A DNA stretch of 5,237 nt. Source: Oceanospirillales bacterium (GTDB taxonomy: Bacteria; Pseudomonadota; Gammaproteobacteria; Xanthomonadales; SZUA-36). The notes under the pieces are model-generated. The model did not search any database and had not been told where the DNA came from. It was given only the letters and a program-made list of their open reading frames with translations. How positions within the stretch are numbered: position 1 is the stretch's first letter; each line of letters starts with the position of its first letter. Of this stretch, positions 1 through 5,237 are shown one piece after another. The translations under genes were made by a program, and so were the position numbers. The stretch lies in contig QIKG01000055.1 in the NCBI GenBank assembly GCA_003232965.1, positions 1 to 5,237 of the forward strand, given 5' to 3'.

Positions 1-2762
1 CGCGGGCGCGGTATACCAGCAAGATGGCGTTATTCACCACCAGACCCAGCAATATTACAAAACCAATCATGGTGAGCAAATCCATTGCCTGTCCACCACT
101 TGATTTCAGTACTAAATCCATTATGCGGATACTTATAATACCGCCAACGGTGGCCATCGGTATGGTCAGTATTACCAACAATGAGTCGCGGAAAGACTTA
201 AATAGCGCAGAAATCAATAAATACAGAATAATGATTGCCAATAAAAAGCTACCCGCCATACTTTTTAATACCTCTGCCAATGCCTCAGCACTGCCATGAT
301 ACGCAATCTGCCCACTAGCGGGCATCAACGGCTCTATCATTGGAACGACTTCAGACTTGATAATAGCGATGGCATCTTCCAACGGCATACCCTGCGGTGG
401 GGTAACTTGCAAGGTCAGGGTGCGGCGGCGATCAATACGGCGAATCTCGGTGGGGCCAGCGGTTCTGGTGACCTCGGCCAACTCACCCACCGTTTGGATT
501 CCGCCGAATGGAGTGGCCAGTGGTAATGCCGCGAGTTCTTCGGGCGTGTCCCACTTATCCGCCCTGAGAATAATATTCAGGCGCTGCGAACCGTCAAAGT
601 ATTCGCCTAAAAATGCGCCTGAACCTAAGGCTCTAACCGCTGTGGCAGTCAATTCACGGTTCCAGCCTACCTCGGCAATCCGACGGTCATCAGGGGTCAA
701 GCGAATTTCAGGCTCAGCCAACTCAAGGCCCGGCAAGGGTCGCACATTGGCGCCGGGCAGCGCCTGCTTAATTGCAGCAAAACCTACTTGGCCTGCAGCT
801 AGCAGCGATTCAAAATCATCCCCCTGAAGATCAACATCAATACTCCGGCCACCACGCGATCCGCGAAACACCGGGGCGCGCGAAAGAAAGCCAAAGGTAT
901 CTGGGAAGCCCTGCAGTATTTGGCGATTGGCGAGACCGAGAATTTCATCCATATCCTCTGGATCCTTTGCCTCCAGGCCAATGAAAGCCCCGCTACCGAA
1001 GAAACCCAGAAAATAGTACTTTATAAGGGGGGTCCTGTCTTTCAAGTAAGGTTCGAAACGCTTATCTATTACAGAAGTCAATTCTGCTTCTGCGGTATCA
1101 ACATTCAAGCCCGGGGGAGTAACGATAAAACCAAAGGCGAAGTTGCGTTTTCCTTCAGGTAAGTAATCAGCCGAGGGTTTTAGCAACAGCGCGAATAAAA
1201 TTGGTATTATCGTAAGACCCAGCACCCACGCCCAGCGCCGAGGCTGAGTATCAGTGGCAAGCATTATCTTATTGGTTATTGCTCGCCACCAATGGATGTG
1301 TATATCCTCAAATTTACCCGCACGAACCCAGCGGGATGCGGCCGCTGGCAAAACAGTGATAGCCACAATTAACGAGGCCACCACAGCCACCGAAATAGTA
1401 ATGGCAAGGTCTGCAAACAACTGACCAGCTTCATCTTTTAAAAAAACCACCGGCATAAAAATAGCCACCGTAGTTGCAGTTGAGGCCACTAACGCGCCCC
1501 ACACTTGAGCTGTGCCACGGTCACTGGCTTCATCTCCTTTTAGCCCTTGTTCTCGTTGCCTGAATATATTTTCCAACACAACAATGGCCGCATCCAACAC
1601 CATACCGGTGGCAAAAGCCATGCCGGGGCCAGAGAGATAATATTCAGTGTTCGACCGCTTAAGTCGAGGACTATGAATGCCGAAAATAAGCATAATGGAA
1701 TAGCCATAGCAACGATGAGCGTGGCTCGAAAACGCCGTAAAAACCACCACAGCACCGTCACCGCAAGCAACATCCCCAAAATCAAGTTGTTGCGTACCAT
1801 GCGAATTGATGCTTTTATATAGACAGTCTCATCATAGGTCTGGATGATTCTTAAACCTGCAGGCGCCAGCACCTTGGTTTCCAACTCCAGTACAGCCGCT
1901 TTAATTCCATCCATAACTTCAAGCACATTCACCCCGGTTTCGGGGGTAACATTGAGAGCAATAGAGGGGCCGCCATTACCGCTAATAACCCCACTGCGAT
2001 CCTGTAACATTCTGGCCACAGTGGCAATATCGCGTAAGTGAATAGAGTGGTTCTCACGCCACTCAAGCACTAAGTCGCCCAATGCCTCGATATTATATTG
2101 GCCGGCAAAACGAATCGTGTAGCGGCGCCTGCCAACATCAGCCGTACCGGCTGAAACATCTTTATTGCTGCCTAATCGCGAACCGATGGTAGTAATGTCA
2201 ATGCCAAGACTGGCTGCTTTGTAAGGGTCAAAGGTAATTCGCAATTCATCAGAACGACCGCCAACCGAGCCACTGCTGGCAACCCCTGGCACCCGCTCGA
2301 GTCGGGGCAATACAAACTCGTCGATAAAGCTTTGATAACCGGCAATATCGCGCGGGTTGTTCTCCTGTGTCTGAATCGCAAACCAGGCAATGGTATTGCC
2401 AAAGCCACCACCGCCTACATTGATGACCGGCTCGGTAATATCAACAGGGTAGCGCGGTACCTGGTTGAGTGCATTCATCACCTCTACCAACGCCCGACCC
2501 ATATCGGTATCAATGTCAAACTCTAGGGTTATAGAGCCACTGCCCCGGGATGAGCTTGAGGACATCTGGCGCACGCCGGGAAGGCCGCGCAGCACATTGC
2601 AGCGGCACGCCAACCGGTCTGAATTGATATCACCGGGCGTTCAATATCCGGTGACAGTTGCACAGGCAAGCGAAACAGAGAGATTACCCCGAATAGGATG
2701 ATCAATATTCCGGCAACTGTTACAGCTACTCGGTTTCTAAGTGATGCGCGGGTTAGCAGCAT
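1..2762 (-). pseudogene. RND (HAE1-type) multidrug efflux permease, frameshifted and cut by the window edge
   Basis: Inner-membrane proton/drug antiporter of the AcrB/MexB type, which in intact form would work with a membrane-fusion protein and an outer-membrane channel. The ATG at 2762 is preceded by AGGA about 9 bases upstream. The N-terminal piece (2762 to about 2600) has the first membrane helix followed by LPVQLSPDIERPVISIQT, typical of the family. The reading then breaks: after GWRAA the protein should run through an acidic segment to VLRGLPGV, but that segment is missing and the frame changes. The second piece (about 2598-1629) carries the porter domain and helices 2-3, ending at NIISLA. 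A C-run then shifts the frame again. The third piece (1621 to 1) is open without a stop and holds helix 4 (MAFATGMVLDAAIVVLENI), helices 5-6, the second porter domain and helices 7-10, ending at GLVVNNAILLVYRAR. Helix 4 keeps the first of the two Asp residues of AcrB; the second is Ala. The helix 10 Lys of AcrB is Asn, as in related pumps. Roughly the last 80-100 residues lie outside. Family assignment is certain; loss of function is very likely. Confidence 0.93.
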
Positions 2763-2935
2763 CGTTGAGATCCTGATCTGGAATTTGCTTTAGTAGGTTT
2801 ATATAGACACAACATCCAGTTATTTTACGCTGAAATGATGCGTTTGTATAAAACCAAAGACCCCAAACCCGCAGATAGAGGCTCGCCAGCGCTTCAAGGG
2901 TCTCAAAACCCCTCTTTTAAACCTCATTACTGGCA
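2763..2935. other. Intergenic stretch upstream of the pump pseudogene, no gene recognised
   Basis: This is where the membrane-fusion partner of the pump would normally sit, reading in the same direction. I see no such gene. On the minus strand one frame is open from 2916 to 2740 (stop at 2739-2737, overlapping the pump start), but it has no plausible start codon or ribosome binding site and no family I recognise. No convincing promoter for the pump could be assigned; the minus strand has TATATAA-like sequence around 2800-2806 without a good -35 partner. Confidence 0.5.
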
Positions 2936-2971
2936 ACTACTGTCGGCATGATTGGGGATTTACTCAAAAAC
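2936..2971 (+). repeat. Left copy of an imperfect inverted repeat
   Basis: This copy ends in GATTTACTCAAAAAC (2957-2971), which is exactly the reverse complement of 4712-4726. The similarity continues outward: TACTG with a partly matching GTC-GG/GAC-AG block lies 21 bases before the perfect core here and 22 bases before it in the other copy. Aligned by hand with one gap, 27 of 37 positions agree. A further ATTACTGG at 2926 resembles the motif again. The two copies face each other around the CHC2 remnant and the toxin-antitoxin operon. Confidence 0.5.
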
Positions 2972-3113
2972 CACTCTCCAGTACAAAACAAACGCATAAT
3001 CAGCTTTTTTAGACGCAACTATCCTGTAGTTATCGTTTTTTCTATCCTAAACTCCTTAAATCGGTGGTGGGTCAAACTCCTTCAGTGCCGTGAGTACTCG
3101 TTCTAGCAATTGG
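2972..3113. other. Intergenic stretch between inverted repeat and CHC2 remnant
   Basis: No intact gene is seen here. Read on the minus strand, the frame one base off the CHC2 remnant frame stays open through this area to a stop at about 3056, ending in HNQLLERVLTALKEFDPPPI. That end looks protein-like, but I cannot assign it to a family. The remainder is AT-rich, with a short repeated CTATCCT (about 3019 and 3042). Confidence 0.4.
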
Positions 3114-3390
3114 TTATGATGATAGCGTGGCAAAATCATCGTAAAAACACCGAATCGTATGATAGTTAATTTGGGAAAAGTTACGGTGGTAGAATGGACG
3201 GCTACAACAGTTCCACAGGTTTTTCTGCGGGGAGATCACCAAAGAAGGCTCCCGATCATCATGGAACGGGCATAGCCCCAAATAATCCTTGCCGTGCCGC
3301 TTTAGTTTGATGCCGGAGGACCCTACTAACGACAGCAGCGAGGTGGTTTGTTTTAGGTGGGTGAGGTCATTGTTGGGTATTCGGGGGCAT
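3114..3390 (-). pseudogene. Remnant of a CHC2 zinc-finger (DnaG primase-like) protein
   Basis: The minus-strand ATG at 3390 has a good ribosome binding site (AAGAGGA at 3405-3399, 8 bases away), but the frame it opens stops after seven codons. If one C is removed from the CCCCC run at 3387-3383, the start becomes MPRIPNNDLTHLKQTTSLL and continues in an open 89-codon frame (3383-3114). That frame contains IKLKRHGKDYLGLCPFHDDR and then EPSLVISPQKNLWNC. This is the CHC2 zinc-ribbon pattern of bacterial primases and of large primase-like proteins on mobile elements: C-x2-H then, 17 residues later, the third Cys. The fourth ligand, expected three residues on, is absent (CCSRPF), and recognisable similarity ends near 3207. 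The intact relatives I recall are several hundred residues long, so nearly all of the protein is gone. It lies divergent to the Xre operon. Both the frameshift and the truncation indicate a dead gene; the call rests on motif recognition. Confidence 0.75.
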
Positions 3391-3433
3391 AATTGGGTTC
3401 CTCTTAAAAATGTGTCAATATAACCATGCTTTA

Positions 3434-3458
3434 TTTACACTATACTTATAGGTATACT
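3434..3458 (+). promoter_or_regulatory. Likely promoter of the Xre-toxin-antitoxin operon
   Basis: TATACT at 3453-3458 is a good -10 hexamer, and a second TATACT lies at 3441-3446. The best -35 options are weak: TTTATT at 3430-3435 (17-base spacing) or TTTACA at 3434-3439 (13 bases, too short). Transcription would begin near 3465, about 30 bases before the regulator start. The -10 elements fall inside a palindrome, so the promoter is probably repressed by an operator-bound protein. Confidence 0.45.
3441..3456. promoter_or_regulatory. Palindromic operator candidate overlapping the promoter
   Basis: TATACTTATAGGTATA is a 16-base palindrome with a single mismatched pair (positions 6 and 11). 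It overlaps both candidate -10 hexamers and lies 39 bases upstream of the Xre start. Small Xre regulators commonly bind such inverted repeats in their own promoters, so autorepression is inferred. It is also placed to influence the divergent CHC2 remnant. Confidence 0.55.
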
Positions 3459-3480
3459 ATTGCAAGTTCCAAATTATATT

Positions 3481-3485
3481 GGAGG
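3481..3485 (+). promoter_or_regulatory. Ribosome binding site fixing the Xre gene start
   Basis: GGAGG followed by 10 bases and then ATG at 3496. This strong site supports the ATG over the in-frame TTG at 3460, which has no comparable site, and over the later in-frame ATG at 3526. Confidence 0.75.
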
Positions 3486-3495
3486 TACACTGGTT

Positions 3496-3870
3496 ATGAC
3501 TAAATCAACTCATAGGTTATATCTGATGCCTTTTGCTCAGCGTTTAACAAATCTACGTAAACAACGAGGGTTAACCCAAGAAGGTTTAGCCAACCTCATA
3601 GGGCTTACCAAAACACAGATCTACCGCTACGAGCGCAGTAAGGCACAACCCACACTTGGCGTAATAAGGCGATTGGCAATTGCCTTATCGGTCAGTTCTG
3701 ATGAATTAGTTTTCGAAGCAGACGAACGCCAGCCTGATGATAATCTCGTCTTATTACTAGAAGGGGTAAACCAGCTAGACCCAGAAGAAAAGCATGTAGT
3801 TCGAGAAATGATCGAGGGTATGATCATCAAACACCAGACCAAGCTAATGGTCGGCGGTTTGAGCAGCTAA
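3496..3870 (+). CDS. Xre-family helix-turn-helix transcriptional regulator
   Basis: A 124-residue cytoplasmic DNA-binding protein. Residues about 15-72 form a Cro/C1-type (HTH_3) domain: RLTNLRKQRGLTQEGLANLI, then TKTQIYRYERSKAQPTLGVI, with the recognition helix around residues 38-47. The C-terminal part (about 80-115: DDNLVLLLEGVNQLDPEEKH followed by VVREMIEGMIIKH) is a helical tail common in this group and may serve dimerisation. The ATG at 3496 was chosen because GGAGG lies 10 bases upstream; an in-frame TTG at 3460 would add 12 unconvincing residues. The gene is followed after 9 bases by the UPF0175 gene, so it is probably the first gene of an operon. It likely represses that operon through the palindrome at 3441-3456; this is inferred from position. 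The gene looks intact. Confidence 0.9.
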   Translation: MTKSTHRLYLMPFAQRLTNLRKQRGLTQEGLANLIGLTKTQIYRYERSKAQPTLGVIRRLAIALSVSSDELVFEADERQPDDNLVLLLEGVNQLDPEEKHVVREMIEGMIIKHQTKLMVGGLSS

Positions 3871-3879
3871 AGAGGTAAC

Positions 3880-4134
3880 ATGATGACTCAAGTTAATTTG
3901 GAATTACCTGAAACCGTATCTTCAGTGTTACATTGCAGTCCCAGCGAGCTAGATAAAGAACTGCGCCTGGCAGCTTCAGCCCATTGGTATCAGCAAGGGC
4001 GTATTTCTCAAGAATGGGCGGCTAAAATAGCTGGGATGGATCGTACTGATTTTTTGCTAGCACTCTCGCGTATGGGCAAAGATTCGTTTGTGGTAGATTT
4101 TGAGGAGCTGGACAACGAACTTGCTCGTGGCTAA
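3880..4134 (+). CDS. UPF0175 family protein, presumed antitoxin
   Basis: An 84-residue protein matching the small UPF0175 family, whose genes are repeatedly found beside DUF3368 PIN-like genes and are regarded as antitoxins. Residues 4-17 (QVNLELPETVSSVL) resemble the N-terminal strand and helix of small DNA-binding antitoxins. The core, ELRLAASAHWYQQGRISQEW then AAKIAGMDRTDFLLAL (residues 28-62), is the family signature, with a probable helix-turn-helix. The acidic tail VDFEELDNELA is a likely toxin-contacting segment. The ribosome binding site AGAGG at 3871-3875 precedes two consecutive ATGs; the second (3883) is 7 bases away and may be the true start. The gene overlaps the toxin gene by 8 bases, which suggests coupled translation. 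Family call is strong; the antitoxin role is inferred from family and context. Confidence 0.88.
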   Translation: MMTQVNLELPETVSSVLHCSPSELDKELRLAASAHWYQQGRISQEWAAKIAGMDRTDFLLALSRMGKDSFVVDFEELDNELARG

Positions 4135-4612
4135 CAAAGCAATTATCAATGCATCCCCGCTGATTTTTCTCTCCCGCAGTCACCATCTGAATTTATTACA
4201 TGCCTTTGCCGATGAAATTTGGGTGCCGGAACCGGTAGCAACAGAGATTCTGCAAAGAGGCCAGCAGGATATCACTGCTAGAGCAATCAAAGATACCCGA
4301 TGGTTAGTAACAAAACCCATCAGTGGCATCCCAAACAATATTGCCAAATGGAAGCTTGGTGATGGTGAATCCAGTGTATTGGCACTAGCAAGCAAGACCC
4401 TGGACACAGAAGTTATCATTGATGACCTGGCTGGAAGGAAATGTGCTATCAGCCTAGAAATCCCCGTTCGGGGAACGCTGGGGGTTGTGCTGATCGCCAA
4501 GAATCGCGGCTTGATAACCGAAGCCAGGCCGGTGATTAATGATATGTTGGCTAACGGGCTTTACCTTTCAAAGAAAATCCTGGACAGGGTGCTTGCTCTG
4601 GTTGGAGAGTAA
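4127..4612 (+). CDS. DUF3368 PIN-like protein, presumed ribonuclease toxin
   Basis: A 161-residue protein of the DUF3368 group within the PIN-domain superfamily, whose members are mostly metal-dependent RNases acting as toxins. Family landmarks occur in order: IINASPLIFLS (residues 6-16, with Asn8 where classical PIN domains have the first Asp, common in DUF3368), VPEPVATEIL (33-42, Glu40), GDGESSVLALA (78-88, Glu81), VIIDDLAGRKCA (96-107, Asp99/Asp100), RGTLGVVLIAKNRGLI (115-130), and the end ALVGE. The length is normal and the acidic residues are present, so it is probably active. GTG at 4127 gives MANKAIINASP, which fits relatives. GAGGAG at 4102-4107 is 19 bases away, rather far; TTG at 4121 is a rival start at 13 bases. 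The 8-base overlap with the UPF0175 gene favours translational coupling. The antitoxin would neutralise it by direct binding. Confidence 0.88.
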   Translation: MANKAIINASPLIFLSRSHHLNLLHAFADEIWVPEPVATEILQRGQQDITARAIKDTRWLVTKPISGIPNNIAKWKLGDGESSVLALASKTLDTEVIIDDLAGRKCAISLEIPVRGTLGVVLIAKNRGLITEARPVINDMLANGLYLSKKILDRVLALVGE

Positions 4613-4646
4613 CCCTACACCAACTTTAATAATCATTGGAGCTCGG

Positions 4647-4665
4647 GGTATGTATTTTGCATACC
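4647..4665 (+). terminator. Weak hairpin after the toxin gene, possible terminator
   Basis: GGTATG and CATACC form a 6-base stem around a 7-base loop, 35 bases after the toxin stop codon. An outer AGCTC (4640-4644) / GAGCT (4676-4680) pair could extend the structure. There is no clean T-run directly after the stem, only a short TTTT at 4672-4675, so termination is uncertain. Confidence 0.3.
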
Positions 4666-4693
4666 ATGAACTTTTGAGCTAATTAACCTATTA

Positions 4694-4706
4694 CCTGGTC
4701 AGTAAT
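4694..4706 (+). repeat. Direct repeat, first copy
   Basis: CCTGGTCAGTAAT recurs as CCTGTCAGTAAT at 4737-4748, differing by one G and starting 43 bases later. The copies sit on either side of the conserved 15-base inverted-repeat core at 4712-4726. Short repeated motifs of this kind near element ends can be transposase binding sites. Confidence 0.45.
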
Positions 4707-4711
4707 TGATC

Positions 4712-4748
4712 GTTTTTGAGTAAATCTACTCGCCATCCTGTCAGTAAT
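4712..4748 (-). repeat. Right copy of an imperfect inverted repeat
   Basis: This is the reverse-complement counterpart of 2936-2971. The core 4712-4726 is a perfect 15-base match; the outer part keeps ATTACTGACAGG (minus strand, from 4748) at nearly the same distance. It either closes a unit of about 1.8 kb that contains the CHC2 remnant and the toxin-antitoxin operon, or is the left end of the insertion-sequence-like element to the right. Confidence 0.5.
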
Positions 4749-4800
4749 CATCAACTGTTATTTCCCACACTCCAACCATAAGATACAGCACTTTCCAACC

Positions 4801-4856
4801 AATTTACTATCGTAATTCCTTTATAAGCTTATAACGATAATTTTGTAAAGTAAATT
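4801..4856. repeat. Nested palindrome
   Basis: The centre TTATAAGCTTATAA (4821-4834) is a perfect 14-base palindrome. Around it TATCGT (4808-4813) pairs with ACGATA (4834-4839), and AATTTAC (4801-4807) pairs with GTAAATT (4850-4856). The 10-base difference in the right arm makes the outer pairing bulged. It lies about 55 bases before the zinc-ribbon protein start and could be an operator or part of an element end. Confidence 0.5.
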
Positions 4857-4909
4857 TCCGGAAGAAAATTCTGCTTGCTGATTTTCTCAAATATTGTTAC
4901 ATAGTCAGA

Positions 4910-5237
4910 ATGCAGCGATTTTTTAATGACTTTGAGTCAATTGACAAGTTTACCCTTTCTCTCGACTTCCATCAAAACAAATTAAAATGCAGCCATTGTT
5001 TTAAAAATGATCAATTTGTTTCTCATGGGATTACCTATAAACAACGCTCTATTAATCGACTTGAGAAAGTTGGTAAACGAATCTTCTGTTCTAATCGCTA
5101 TGGGCATCGCGGTTGTGGCCGAACTTTTCAGTTATATGTATCCAAACAATTACCGTCCTTTCGCTACCACGCCGCTCATCTGTTGGTTTTTATTAGCTCG
5201 CTTTTAAATCAACTGCCAGTAAAAAGAGCCTATTTTG
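4910..5237 (+). CDS. Zinc-ribbon protein, probable transposase, N-terminal part
   Basis: From ATG at 4910 the frame stays open for 109 codons to the window edge, so the gene is incomplete at its 3' end. Four cysteines form a likely zinc ribbon: C27-S-H-C30 and C60/C69 within FCSNRYGHRGCGRTFQLYV. After this come SFRYHAAHLLVFISSLLNQL and PVKRAYF. A CxxC pair, then a CSN...GCGRT block and a helical segment is the layout I associate with short insertion-sequence transposases of gammaproteobacteria; I cannot name the IS family. No strong ribosome binding site precedes the ATG. The DNA is visibly AT-richer than the operon to its left (about one third G+C in 4921-4980), which supports separate origin. 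Coding status is fairly sure because the cysteine pattern is coherent; the transposase role is an inference. Confidence 0.6.
   Translation, partial: MQRFFNDFESIDKFTLSLDFHQNKLKCSHCFKNDQFVSHGITYKQRSINRLEKVGKRIFCSNRYGHRGCGRTFQLYVSKQLPSFRYHAAHLLVFISSLLNQLPVKRAYF

Larger units (their letters stand above)
4613..4909. other. AT-rich intergenic region with repeats, no gene
   Basis: No coding sequence is recognised. The stretch contains a weak hairpin after the toxin gene, two direct repeats (CCTGGTCAGTAAT at 4694-4706 and CCTGTCAGTAAT at 4737-4748), the right copy of the inverted repeat and a nested palindrome. It probably includes the left end of the element that encodes the zinc-ribbon protein starting at 4910. 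Confidence 0.5.

Noticed and set aside
24..1162. Several plus-strand open frames over the left part of the window
   Set aside because: They are antisense shadows of the RND permease, whose minus-strand translation gives coherent family motifs throughout.
2737..2916. Minus-strand open frame of 59 codons overlapping the pump start
   Set aside because: No start codon, no ribosome binding site and no recognisable family; it does not look like the end of a membrane-fusion protein.
3056..3230. Minus-strand frame ending HNQLLERVLTALKEFDPPPI
   Set aside because: It looks protein-like and may be a second decayed gene, but I cannot place it in a family or find a start, so it is not called as a gene.
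3460..3495. TTG at 3460 as start of the Xre regulator
   Set aside because: The ATG at 3496 has GGAGG 10 bases upstream, and the extra residues contain that ribosome site translated in frame.
4180..4500. Minus-strand open frame opposite the toxin gene
   Set aside because: It is an antisense shadow of the DUF3368 gene, whose family motifs are unambiguous.
5007..5207. Plus-strand frame of 66 codons near the right end
   Set aside because: It lies out of frame inside the longer zinc-ribbon reading frame, which has the coherent cysteine pattern.
1..5237. CRISPR array, tRNA or rRNA genes
   Set aside because: No regularly spaced repeats and no cloverleaf or rRNA-like sequence were seen on reading both strands.

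Overview
The window looks like a piece of gammaproteobacterial chromosome, perhaps from a marine or environmental lineage. That placement rests on the style of the efflux-pump protein and the accessory genes; no rRNA or housekeeping gene fixes the taxon. It reads as a decaying accessory region: a broken efflux-pump gene, a broken primase-like gene, an intact toxin-antitoxin-type operon, and the start of a probable transposase.

Left half (1-2762, minus strand): an RND/HAE1-type multidrug efflux permease runs off the left edge. It is a pseudogene. A deletion with frameshift removes part of the segment just after the first membrane helix (near 2598-2601), and a second frameshift in a C-run lies at the start of transmembrane helix 4 (near 1622-1628). 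Downstream of that second lesion the frame stays open to the window edge and is clearly RND protein. No membrane-fusion partner gene is recognisable upstream.

Middle (2763-3495): a long stretch with no intact gene. On the minus strand at 3114-3390 it holds a frameshifted and truncated remnant of a CHC2 zinc-finger (DnaG-primase-like) protein that still has its ribosome binding site. It is divergent from the next operon. The short region between them carries a near-perfect palindrome over the likely promoter.

Intact operon (3496-4612, plus strand): an Xre-family helix-turn-helix regulator, a UPF0175-family small protein (presumed antitoxin) and a DUF3368 PIN-like protein (presumed ribonuclease toxin). 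The genes are tightly packed: a 9-base gap, then an 8-base overlap. The likely logic is a toxin-antitoxin pair with its own upstream repressor that may bind the promoter palindrome.

Right end (4613-5237): visibly AT-richer DNA. It contains imperfect repeats, a nested palindrome (4801-4856), and the N-terminal 109 codons of a four-cysteine zinc-ribbon protein resembling insertion-sequence transposases; this frame is open to the window edge. An imperfect inverted repeat of about 37 bp (perfect over 15 bp) brackets the block 2936-4748, which contains the CHC2 remnant and the toxin-antitoxin operon. These could be ends of a transposable unit or of two related insertion sequences.
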